Of a stretch of 64,000 nt of DNA, positions 24,698-31,983 are shown in pieces. The notes below the pieces were generated by a model, which saw nothing but the letters and a program-made list of their open reading frames with translations, did no database searches and had not been told where the DNA came from. Made by a program: the position numbers and the translations under genes. The DNA comes from Halococcus salsus (lineage in GTDB: Archaea; Halobacteriota; Halobacteria; Halobacteriales; Halococcaceae). Numbering within the stretch: the first letter of the stretch is position 1; every line of letters begins with the position of its first letter. Where the stretch lies: assembly GCF_009900715.1 (NCBI RefSeq), contig NZ_JAAAJC010000001.1, forward strand, positions 547,216 to 611,215, in the 5' to 3' direction.

Positions 24698-25957
24698 TTA
24701 TAGCTCGCAGTCCATCTGTTCACGCGGGAGAAAATCTCCTCGCGCTTTGTCGAACAGTCGGACTGCTGGCTGTGCCATCCAGCCGTTATCCCTATCCTCT
24801 CGCCGAGGATTCGGGAGTACCCTTTGTCGAATGTTCTCCGCGCCGTTCGTATCAGCGTTGGCGACCAGTCCACAGTCGTCACAGACGTACAGGCCGCGTT
24901 CGACGCGCTGGCTGTCCGCTTTCGTCCCACACACCGAGCAGGTCTTCGACGTGTCCCGTTCGGAGACGGTTTCGACCTCGATTCCTTCGGCTTCGGCTTT
25001 GTAGTCGAGCAACGTCGTGAAGCGGTCGAACGCCCACCCGTGGAGGTCCATGTTGCCGTGGTCGCCCCAATTCCGTGGGCCGTTCTCGTCCTCGCGGATA
25101 CCGCCGAGGTCGCCCACGACGATTGTACCGACCTCGCATTCGACGCACTCCTGTACGATGTGCTTCGACAGCGCGTGCAAGAAGTGCGTGCGCCGGTCGG
25201 TGCGCTTCCGGTCGAGACGCTGTGCCTCACGAGAGAACGAATCGTTGCACTTCGCGCGCTCTTTGGCGAAGTAGTATTCGTCCTCTTTGAGTACGCCGCC
25301 GGGGTACAACACGGACTCGTCACCGAACGAGACGGCGGCGACGTTGCAGATGCCGAGGTCCACACCCGCCGTTCCGTCACCGGCCGATGTGATCTCGATT
25401 TCGTGCTGGCAGACGATGTGCAAGCGCCACTCGCCGTGTTCGAAGACGGCGCGCACCTGCTGGACGTTCTCGATTTCAACGTCCGGGTCGGCGTCGTAGG
25501 CACACAGGATGAAATCGGACCAGTGGGCCTTCGTGTTCCGGCCCTTCGACAGTCGGATGTAGCCGTTTCGAGCGTCGTGCTTGAAGCCGTCTTCCTTGAA
25601 CGTGACCGTCGAGCGCGGGTGTTCGTCGCCGTTCTTGCGGTAGCCAGGCGGGTTCGCGTTCTCGTCCCCAGAGTCTCGGTGGCCGTACCATCCACGAAAC
25701 GCCTCATCGAGTTCTTCGAGAACTCGCTGACTGGACTGTGCGTTGAGGTCCGCGTAGCGTTCGTGGCTCTTGAGATACGACTTGAGTACCGAGTGGTCGG
25801 GAATCTGGCCGCAAGCGTCCCAAACGCGCCCCGCTGTCCACCGGGCGACGTTCCAGAGTTTCGCGGCGGCGAAACCAAGCGTATCAAGCCCGTCTCGCAC
25901 CTGCCGCTGGTTCCGTATGGAAGCGCGGTGGGTGCGAACAACGGTCTCAATCGCCAT
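24698..25957 (-). CDS. tnpB: TnpB family RNA-guided nuclease
   Basis: A 419-residue TnpB (OrfB). RuvC-I Asp is in GVDLGICN (about residue 200), the zinc ribbon is CSVCGT...CDDCG (about 340-360) and RuvC-III Asp is in ADTNGAENI. At RuvC-II the family usually has VEDL-like sequence with a catalytic Glu; here it is VVGDLGGIRED, so Glu is missing at that spot and may be supplied a few residues on (GIRED). TnpB proteins use a right-end RNA to cut DNA matching the flank, helping the element persist. The ATG at 25957 has a TATA box (about 25979-25988) 25 nt upstream. Full length, no frameshift. Confidence 0.92.
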   Translation of the reverse strand: MAIETVVRTHRASIRNQRQVRDGLDTLGFAAAKLWNVARWTAGRVWDACGQIPDHSVLKSYLKSHERYADLNAQSSQRVLEELDEAFRGWYGHRDSGDENANPPGYRKNGDEHPRSTVTFKEDGFKHDARNGYIRLSKGRNTKAHWSDFILCAYDADPDVEIENVQQVRAVFEHGEWRLHIVCQHEIEITSAGDGTAGVDLGICNVAAVSFGDESVLYPGGVLKEDEYYFAKERAKCNDSFSREAQRLDRKRTDRRTHFLHALSKHIVQECVECEVGTIVVGDLGGIREDENGPRNWGDHGNMDLHGWAFDRFTTLLDYKAEAEGIEVETVSERDTSKTCSVCGTKADSQRVERGLYVCDDCGLVANADTNGAENIRQRVLPNPRREDRDNGWMAQPAVRLFDKARGDFLPREQMDCEL

Positions 25958-26157
25958 GCATAGCCTATTGTGCTACGCCGATATAATTACATGGTGTCCA
26001 TAGTGAAAGTGAATGCGGAATATCCAGTAGAGCCGTTGGCGGGTGGCCGGTGGTTGCGACCATCCACGGCAAAGCTTACGCGATTCACGCCCGCCCCCCG
26101 GCCTACGGCCTCGGCACGGGATTCTCTCGCTGAATTATGATAGCAAAGGGATTTGAG

Positions 26158-26461
26158 GTGGCGGCGGCAAGGACCCCTGCACGCCGTTGTCCCCGCCCGA
26201 GCACGTCCACACGGGCACGATGACGCGCGGCGAACCCCGGCGTGCGATACTGGTTGCGCGTAGCGCAACCCACTGCGAGGCCGGCACGCGCCGGCCGAGG
26301 TTGGTCACCGACGACCCGCCCGGCATAGGGTTTTCCGGCCGAGACGGCACACCGCCCGCGATGAGGCCGGTGGTTAGTGTTCCGGGCGACACTCCACTTT
26401 CAGTAGCGAACGGCTCGTCGCTCCTCGAACGCGGGAGCCCACGACGTGCTCTCCGCCGCAC
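26158..26461 (+). ncRNA. Candidate structured RNA of about 304 nt, family unassigned
   Basis: The gap 25958-26565 has no acidic open frame but strong potential base pairing. The ends pair (26158-26167 with 26453-26461). Inside are: 26179-26186 with 26238-26245 (8 bp) enclosing 26195-26199 with 26212-26216; 26252-26270 (8-bp stem, loop GTA); 26279-26296 (7-bp stem, loop ACGC); 26376-26393 (5 bp); 26420-26438 (5 bp). A TATA-like GAATTATGA (26132-26140) lies about 25 nt before the 5' end on the plus strand, favouring that strand. I looked for the SRP helix-8 sequence (GGAA loop with AGCAG) and the RNase P GAAAGTC and GGCTTA blocks and did not see them. It precedes the exonuclease gene. Confidence 0.45.
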
Positions 26462-26565
26462 GTCCGTCGTCGTGTGGGTCACCGTTCCTCCCAGCAGCAG
26501 GCGGACCCCATGAGCCACGCTCAAGTCGTTCCCGCCCGAAGACGGAACGAGTCCACACCCCTGCC

Positions 26566-28026
26566 ATGCCCCACGCTCATTCGACGGCGAAACTGCTCGT
26601 CATCCCCTCCGTGGTCGCGCTCCAGCTCTCGCCACCGGAGTTCGAGGACGCGCTCTCGTACTTCGAACCGGACGCCCTCCTCGTTCTCGGTCCCCAAGAA
26701 CACGCCTACACGACGGCTGCCTTCGACCACCTCACCGACGAGTCCGTCCCCGTCGTGTTCGACCCGCTCGACGCCACTCTCCCCGACGACTATCGACCGT
26801 GCACGCTGCACGGCGTCGACGTGGTCTTCGCGAACACCACCGCCGACATCGAATCCCTCCACGAGGGCGAGACGGACGGTTCGCTCGACGTCGACACGGA
26901 GACCTACGTCGTGAGCGGGCTCCTCGGTCTCGACGTCGATACCGACGCGCTCTCGACCACCCTCACCGGTCGCGCCGACTACCGGAGAGCGCTCTCGCCG
27001 AGCGATCGTGACGGGTCGTACACGCATCTCGCCACGAAGATCGAGGCCGGCTACGCCTACACCTGGGACGACCTCCGGGTCCGTGGCATCGGCCTCCCGG
27101 ACGGGGCTGGGTTGCCGCCGCTGACCTGTTTCACCCTCGATACGGAGGGGCACACGACCGCGGAATCCCTTGATCCCGGCAAGCTGGGACTTCGCGCGGT
27201 CCACGGTGTCGGGCCGACGACCGAGGACCGGCTCCGGACGGCGGGGCTCGCCACCACCGACGATATCGCCGCCGCGACCGTCGAGGAGTTGACCGAGATC
27301 CGGGGCATCGGCGCGAAGACGGGCGAGCAGATCCGCTCGAACGCGCGGGCGTTCTCGGAGGGTCGGGTCATCCGAACCAGCGAGACGCCGCTTCCGGGTC
27401 GGGACCCCGTCTTCGTCGATATCGAGACGGACGGGCTCAACCCCACGATCGCGTGGTTGATCGGGGTTCAGGACGGCATCGACGGCGACTACGTCTCGTT
27501 CGTCCAGCCCGACCCGGACGACCCGGGGAAGGCAGCTCGGGAGTTCATGAGCTGGTACACGGCGACCGCAACCGGTCGAACGCTCATCGCGTGGAACGGC
27601 TGGAACTTCGACTTTCCCGTCCTCCGAGAGCAGATCACCGCCCACTGTCCGGAGTATCTCGACGCCTGGAAACGCGCCTCGAAACGCGACCCGCTCCGGT
27701 GGGCCCGCGACCACGACAACGCCGTGCTCCCCGGTCGGACGAACAAACTCGAACACGTCGCAGGCGCGCTCGGCTGGGAGCACGACGACACGGGTCTCTC
27801 GGGGGCCGCAGTCGGGCGCGCCTATCGCCGCTGGATAGAGACCCGCAGTCCGGACGACGAACTCGACTGGGAACGCCACGAGCGCTACTGCGAGGATGAC
27901 GTTCGCTCGCTCGCGTTCATCTACGAGGCGATGCGCGAGGCGAACCGGCTCGCGGCGACGAACGACGACCGATCCCGGTCAGTCGGCGAGACCACCGAGC
28001 AGGGGACCCTCGGGGACGTCTACTGA
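26566..28026 (+). CDS. MrfB/YprB-like exonuclease with helix-hairpin-helix segment
   Basis: A 486-residue protein. The C-terminal half is a DnaQ-like RNase H-fold exonuclease: PVFVDIETDGLNPTIAWLIG (Asp/Glu of motif I), LIAWNGWNFDFPVL (motif II Asp) and YCEDDVRSLAFIYEAM (motif III Asp). Ahead of it is a helix-hairpin-helix pair with AVHGVGPTTEDRL and IRGIGAKTGEQI (about residues 205-265), a DNA-binding unit. The domain type matches YprB, renamed MrfB in Bacillus subtilis, which acts with helicase MrfA in mitomycin C repair. An MrfA-like helicase follows at 28603. The ATG at 26566 is the best start; the upstream frame is basic and unlike a protein. Confidence 0.8.
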   Translation: MPHAHSTAKLLVIPSVVALQLSPPEFEDALSYFEPDALLVLGPQEHAYTTAAFDHLTDESVPVVFDPLDATLPDDYRPCTLHGVDVVFANTTADIESLHEGETDGSLDVDTETYVVSGLLGLDVDTDALSTTLTGRADYRRALSPSDRDGSYTHLATKIEAGYAYTWDDLRVRGIGLPDGAGLPPLTCFTLDTEGHTTAESLDPGKLGLRAVHGVGPTTEDRLRTAGLATTDDIAAATVEELTEIRGIGAKTGEQIRSNARAFSEGRVIRTSETPLPGRDPVFVDIETDGLNPTIAWLIGVQDGIDGDYVSFVQPDPDDPGKAAREFMSWYTATATGRTLIAWNGWNFDFPVLREQITAHCPEYLDAWKRASKRDPLRWARDHDNAVLPGRTNKLEHVAGALGWEHDDTGLSGAAVGRAYRRWIETRSPDDELDWERHERYCEDDVRSLAFIYEAMREANRLAATNDDRSRSVGETTEQGTLGDVY

Positions 28027-28073
28027 ACGTTCGAGAACGGCTTTCACCGGACCGGTCGGGACGCTATCGGCCG

Positions 28074-28283
28074 CTATCTGAACTCCCGGGAGTACAACCG
28101 AGCGAGCGTGAGCAACGCGACCCCGAGACAGACCAGCCCGGCGAGCAGCCCTATCGGTGGCCCGAGGGTGAGCCCCGCACCGACGAGCGCGACCAGGAAT
28201 ATCAGGAGGTCCAGCTGTGTCCGCGTTTCGAACTCGAACCCCGAACGGTGTCGGTCCGCACCGAACGTCGTGCGCTGCGCCAT
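28074..28283 (-). CDS. Small two-helix membrane protein
   Basis: A 69-residue protein with a polar N-terminus (about 25 residues) and two close hydrophobic helices, LLIFLVALVGAGLTLGPPIG and LLAGLVCLGVALLTLARLY. It is on the opposite strand between the MrfB-like and MrfA-like genes. Function unknown. Confidence 0.7.
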   Translation of the reverse strand: MAQRTTFGADRHRSGFEFETRTQLDLLIFLVALVGAGLTLGPPIGLLAGLVCLGVALLTLARLYSREFR

Positions 28284-28446
28284 ACCGCGTCGTTTCTCCC
28301 GGGAACGCGTTACGTCTTGTGGGCCATCGAAGGAGGCGACGGGACGGGGCGGACGTCGTGACCGAGTTCCCGCTTCCCTCGGAACCGGTGGGCGAATCGA
28401 AGTGGATCGACCGATGCTTTATAGCCGAAAATCACCAACGGGTCGT

Positions 28447-28551
28447 ATGACCAGTCGTCGAGCGCTCGGTTTCCGACGGGACACCCATCCCGATATTCCA
28501 TCGCATCGGCGTGGACACTGCTCCCAGTCGGCGGGCCGTCGCGACCGATGA
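28447..28551 (+). CDS. Possible 34-codon leaderless small frame ahead of the helicase
   Basis: The gap 28284-28602 has a clear TATA box GCTTTATAG (28416-28424). The ATG at 28447 is 27 nt downstream, opening a 34-codon frame with a basic His/Arg-rich product and one Cys. It could be a leader peptide, or the TATA box may simply drive the helicase with a 5' leader of about 155 nt. Codon use is not convincing. Confidence 0.25.
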   Translation: MTSRRALGFRRDTHPDIPSHRRGHCSQSAGRRDR

Positions 28552-28602
28552 CGCCCGCCGGCCCTCCGCCCACCACGGTCGTCCCGCTATCGGCTCCAGA
28601 TC

Positions 28603-30936
28603 ATGAGTGACAGCCAGACCCCCGACGCGAGCTCGCTCGCGAAGACCTACCCCCGCTACGCCGGGCAGGTCGCCTACGACCACACCCAGCCCGCCGTCGA
28701 GGCCGAGACGGTTCCCGCCGCCGACGTGCTCGAACCCGGTCTCGCGGATCGACTCCCGCACGACCTCTACACCCACCAGGCCGAAGCCCTCTCGCTGCTC
28801 GAAGCTGGCGAGAACGTCTGTGTCGCGACGTCGACGTCCTCGGGAAAGACGTTCGTCTACGGGCTGCACATCGCCCGCCAGCACTACCGAGGGGAGGACT
28901 CGACGGCACTGCTGGTCTATCCAACGAAAGCGCTCAGCCGCGACCAGAAACAGGCGCTGGATGAACTCTATGCCACTCTAGGATTGGACATCGACGTCGC
29001 CGTCTACGACGGGGACACCCCGTCGAACGAACGCCGACGTATCCGCGAGGAGTCGGACGTCGTCATCAGTAACTTCTCCGGGGTGAACGTCTACCTCTCC
29101 GACCACGCGCTCTGGAAGGAGTTCTTCTCCCGACTCGACCTCGTCGCGATCGACGAGAGCCACTCCTACACGGGGATCCAGGGGATGCACGTCGCCTGGG
29201 TGATCCGCCGTCTCTGGCGGGTGCTCGATCGATACGGCGCGGACCCGCAGGTGACCCTCACCTCGGCGACCATCGGCAACCCGAAGGAGCACGCCGAGTC
29301 GCTCACAGCCAAGTCGGTTCAGGTCGTCGACGAGGACGGCTCGCCGCACGGCGACCGCGAGATCGTCTTCTGGGACCCACCCACCGAGATCGACGAGAAC
29401 GGCGAGGAGGTCAAACGCTCCGCGAACGAGGAGGCCAGCGACGTCCTCGCCCACCTCGCCGACCGGAATCTCCAGACGCTGATGTTCACCCGGTCGCGCA
29501 AGCAGACCGAGCTCAACGCGCGCCGGGTTCGGAACGCCGACGAGGACCTCGTCCCGACCGGCGGGCTCGACGTCGAGGCCTACAACGCCGGTCACGGGAA
29601 GGACACCCGACGGCGGGCCGAGGACAGACTCAAGAACGGGCGGTTGGACGGGATCGTCTCGACCAACGCCCTCGAACTCGGTATCGACATCGGGAGCGTC
29701 GACGCGACGATCCTCACCGGCTACCCGGGAACCCGCCAGTCGTTCTGGCAGCAGGTGGGTCGCTCGGGTCGCGGGCTCTCGGACGCTCTGGGCGTCTTCG
29801 TCGCGAACTACGACTCGATCGACCAGTACATCCTCGACCACCCGGAGTACGTCCTCGGTGACACCATCGAGGACGCCGTGGTCGACACCACGAACGACCC
29901 CGTCTACGCACGGCACCTCCTCTGTGCCGCCGAGGAGATCCCGCTCACCCACGACGACGGCCGGTGGTTCGGTGACGACCGCCTCGAACGCGCCGTCGAG
30001 ATGTGGCGTCGCGCCGGGCGGATGGTCGGTCGCCTCGAATCCGGTGTCCAGTACGACGGTCCGCACCGCCCGCAGATGGACATCTCGATGTACGCGACGA
30101 AGAGCGAGCAGTTCGAGGTTCGCGTCGCGAACGGCGATATCGACATGGAACCCATCGACAGGGTTCGTGCCTACCGGGACTTCCACGAAGGGGCCGTGCA
30201 CCTGCACAAAGGAACCGAATACGAGGTCGTCGAGCTGAACGAGGCGGGTGCTCACCCGTACGTGCTCTTAGAACGGACGAACGCGGACTACTACACCCAG
30301 ACCCTCTCCGAGATCACCATCGGCGACCTCGACCGACAGGACTCGCGTCCCCTCGGGAACGACGTGACCCTCTGCTACGGCGAGGCGACGGTCACCGTCG
30401 ACTACTACGCCTACAAGAAGGTCGAGTACGGTCGCGGGGACGGTGGCCGCCAGATCCCGACGGGGCTCGACCCGATCGAGATGCGGACCCAGCTCACGTG
30501 GGTGGCCTTCCCCGAGGGAACGATGGACGACCTCGACGAGCGACTGGAGCTCGCTGTCGATCCCGAGGTGTTGCTCGGCGGGCTCCACGCCGCCGAACAC
30601 GGGACGATCGGGATGGCACCGCTCGAACTCCGACTGGACAAGGGCGACCTCGGCGGGCTCAGCCAGTGTCGACACCCGGAGCTCGACGGGCCGGTCTGGT
30701 TCGTCTACGACGGTGTCGCCGGTGGACTGGGGTTCAGCCGGGCGATCTTCGACAGCTACGAGACGATCGCGGCGCACACCCGGGACATGATCCGCGAGTG
30801 CGACTGCGATGGCGAGGACGGCTGTCCGGCCTGCGTGATGGACAGCAACTGCGGCGACGACAACAGCCCGCTTCATCGGAGTATGGCCGTCGAGCTACTG
30901 GAACGAACCCTCGCCGAACGGTCGACTCCCCGCTGA
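28603..30936 (+). CDS. MrfA/YprA-like DEAD/DEAH-box helicase
   Basis: A 777-residue SF2 helicase. RecA-1 has VCVATSTSSGKTF (Walker A), YPTKALSRDQ and the DESH box (VAIDESHSY); motif III is LTSATIGNP. RecA-2 has NALELGIDIGSVDATILTGYPG and QQVGRSGRG (motif VI). The C-terminus (about 735-760) holds four cysteines, CDCDG...CPACV, of the MZB/DUF1998 zinc-binding domain. This layout matches B. subtilis MrfA and eukaryotic Hrq1-type helicases, which move 3' to 5' and act on crosslinked DNA. It probably works with the exonuclease at 26566. Confidence 0.9.
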   Translation: MSDSQTPDASSLAKTYPRYAGQVAYDHTQPAVEAETVPAADVLEPGLADRLPHDLYTHQAEALSLLEAGENVCVATSTSSGKTFVYGLHIARQHYRGEDSTALLVYPTKALSRDQKQALDELYATLGLDIDVAVYDGDTPSNERRRIREESDVVISNFSGVNVYLSDHALWKEFFSRLDLVAIDESHSYTGIQGMHVAWVIRRLWRVLDRYGADPQVTLTSATIGNPKEHAESLTAKSVQVVDEDGSPHGDREIVFWDPPTEIDENGEEVKRSANEEASDVLAHLADRNLQTLMFTRSRKQTELNARRVRNADEDLVPTGGLDVEAYNAGHGKDTRRRAEDRLKNGRLDGIVSTNALELGIDIGSVDATILTGYPGTRQSFWQQVGRSGRGLSDALGVFVANYDSIDQYILDHPEYVLGDTIEDAVVDTTNDPVYARHLLCAAEEIPLTHDDGRWFGDDRLERAVEMWRRAGRMVGRLESGVQYDGPHRPQMDISMYATKSEQFEVRVANGDIDMEPIDRVRAYRDFHEGAVHLHKGTEYEVVELNEAGAHPYVLLERTNADYYTQTLSEITIGDLDRQDSRPLGNDVTLCYGEATVTVDYYAYKKVEYGRGDGGRQIPTGLDPIEMRTQLTWVAFPEGTMDDLDERLELAVDPEVLLGGLHAAEHGTIGMAPLELRLDKGDLGGLSQCRHPELDGPVWFVYDGVAGGLGFSRAIFDSYETIAAHTRDMIRECDCDGEDGCPACVMDSNCGDDNSPLHRSMAVELLERTLAERSTPR

Positions 30937-31077
30937 GACGACTCGACCGTCTCCCCACGAAGACATCGCAACCTCCTGTTCGATGCCGTGGTCCTCGTGA
31001 GCCGTCCGCCCCTCCGTCCGAGACCCGTCCGACGTCCGTCGGACGTAGGTTCATGTTGCTCGGGACGAACATCACGT

Positions 31078-31350
31078 ATGGGCTGGGAGCGTCGACTACC
31101 GCCGATCGCCGAGGACGCTCTCGAACGCCTCTCGGCGGCGGCCGAGGACTCGACCGAGCCGGAGGACGCGGAGAACGGTGAGAGCGGGCGTTCGCACGGG
31201 GGGTTCACGAAGGACGAGGCCACGGCGGTTCTCGTGGCCGACGAGGAGTTCACCGAGGCCGACGCGGAACACGCGCTGGAAGTCCTCTTTCAGCGTGGCC
31301 ACATCTACTACGTCGGGGACGACGTCTACATCACGCCGACCGACGGCTGA
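31078..31350 (+). CDS. Small acidic protein with winged-helix-like C-terminus
   Basis: A 90-residue protein. The N-terminus has RRLPPIAEDALERLSAAAE, the middle is acidic and flexible, and the C-terminal half (GGFTKDEATAVLVADEEF, AEHALEVLFQRGHIYYVGDDVYITP) has the helix-helix-wing pattern of a small DNA-binding domain. It lacks a clear family name. It follows the helicase by about 140 bp and could be cotranscribed. Confidence 0.65.
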   Translation: MGWERRLPPIAEDALERLSAAAEDSTEPEDAENGESGRSHGGFTKDEATAVLVADEEFTEADAEHALEVLFQRGHIYYVGDDVYITPTDG

Positions 31351-31451
31351 GCGCCGCTCGGGGGAGCGCCGAGGAACCGGCGGCGCTCGGTCACTTCCAC
31401 TTTCAGTCCGCTTCGATAGGGTATACCTTCCCTTCAGTACGAGTTCCAGGC

Positions 31452-31619
31452 GTGGCAGACCTGATCGTTCAATCGGCCGTCAAGGAACAGCTCGAAGGGA
31501 TAAACGTCTCCTCGGATTTCTACGATGCGCTCGACGAGGTGGTCGCGGACCAGCTTGACGATGCCGCCCGGCGTGCGGAGGAGAACGACCGAAAGACCGT
31601 CCAGCCGCGCGACCTCTGA
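31452..31619 (+). CDS. DUF1931-like single histone-fold protein
   Basis: A 55-residue protein starting with GTG at 31452. The pattern ADLIVQSAVKEQL, VSSDFYDALDEVVADQLDDAARRAEEN, RKTVQPRDL matches the haloarchaeal DUF1931/histone-fold family; the last motif is the loop-strand region of archaeal histones. A TATA-like GTATACC (31421-31427) is about 28 nt upstream, supporting the GTG start. It may bind DNA or pair with another fold partner. Confidence 0.75.
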   Translation: MADLIVQSAVKEQLEGINVSSDFYDALDEVVADQLDDAARRAEENDRKTVQPRDL

Positions 31620-31983
31620 ATCGGCGTCCGGCTCGGTCGGACCACGGCGTCATCGTGGTTCCGGCACGGCGGTGTATTTCACCTACCGAGAGCGGAGTCC
31701 GTTCACAGCGGTGCTCCGCTGGGGCTCGATCGACCCCACGGCGAGGAACGACCCCATCGAGCTCCATAATTCTATCTCAGAGCGCGACTCCACTCGGGCG
31801 GAGAGAGCTCGCGAGGCACTGCGACCAGCCGATTCGGGAGTTATTACCGAACAATATCAATTGACACAATCATCTTCCGACGAAGATCAATAGAATAAGT
31901 CTAGTAATTTTGTATGGGTTATTATTATCTAAGTTTCTAAGTTGGGAAAAGAACTAAGTAGTGATTGATTATGTGTGTTAACG
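31620..31983. other. AT-rich intergenic region upstream of the surface protein
   Basis: No gene is seen. The last 130 bases are strikingly AT-rich against the GC-rich surroundings, with several TATA-like tracts (31912-31930, 31966-31973). The likeliest start-site element for the following gene is CTAAGTA near 31954-31960, about 27 nt before its ATG. The composition suggests either a strong, regulated promoter or acquired DNA. Confidence 0.5.

Larger units (their letters stand above)
24650..25990 (-). mobile_element. IS200/IS605-type element with tnpB only (IS1341 group)
   Basis: The element consists of tnpB with no tnpA. One edge is marked by the hairpin at 24656-24676, immediately after the stop of the geranylgeranyl reductase gene; the other edge lies upstream of tnpB, close to the AT-rich stretch at 25979-25992, but cannot be placed exactly. 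No target-site duplication is expected for this family. Without tnpA it would need a helper transposase to move. The guide RNA of such elements overlaps the 3' end of tnpB and the right end. Confidence 0.7.

Noticed and set aside
26158-26461. SRP 7S RNA or RNase P RNA
   Set aside because: Length fits, but the SRP helix-8 block (GGAA loop, AGCAG) and RNase P GAAAGTC/GGCTTA blocks were not found on either strand, so I left the family open.
26135-26524. Protein-coding frames on both strands across the RNA candidate
   Set aside because: Products are basic and Pro/Arg-rich, unlike acidic haloarchaeal proteins, and start sites lack promoters.
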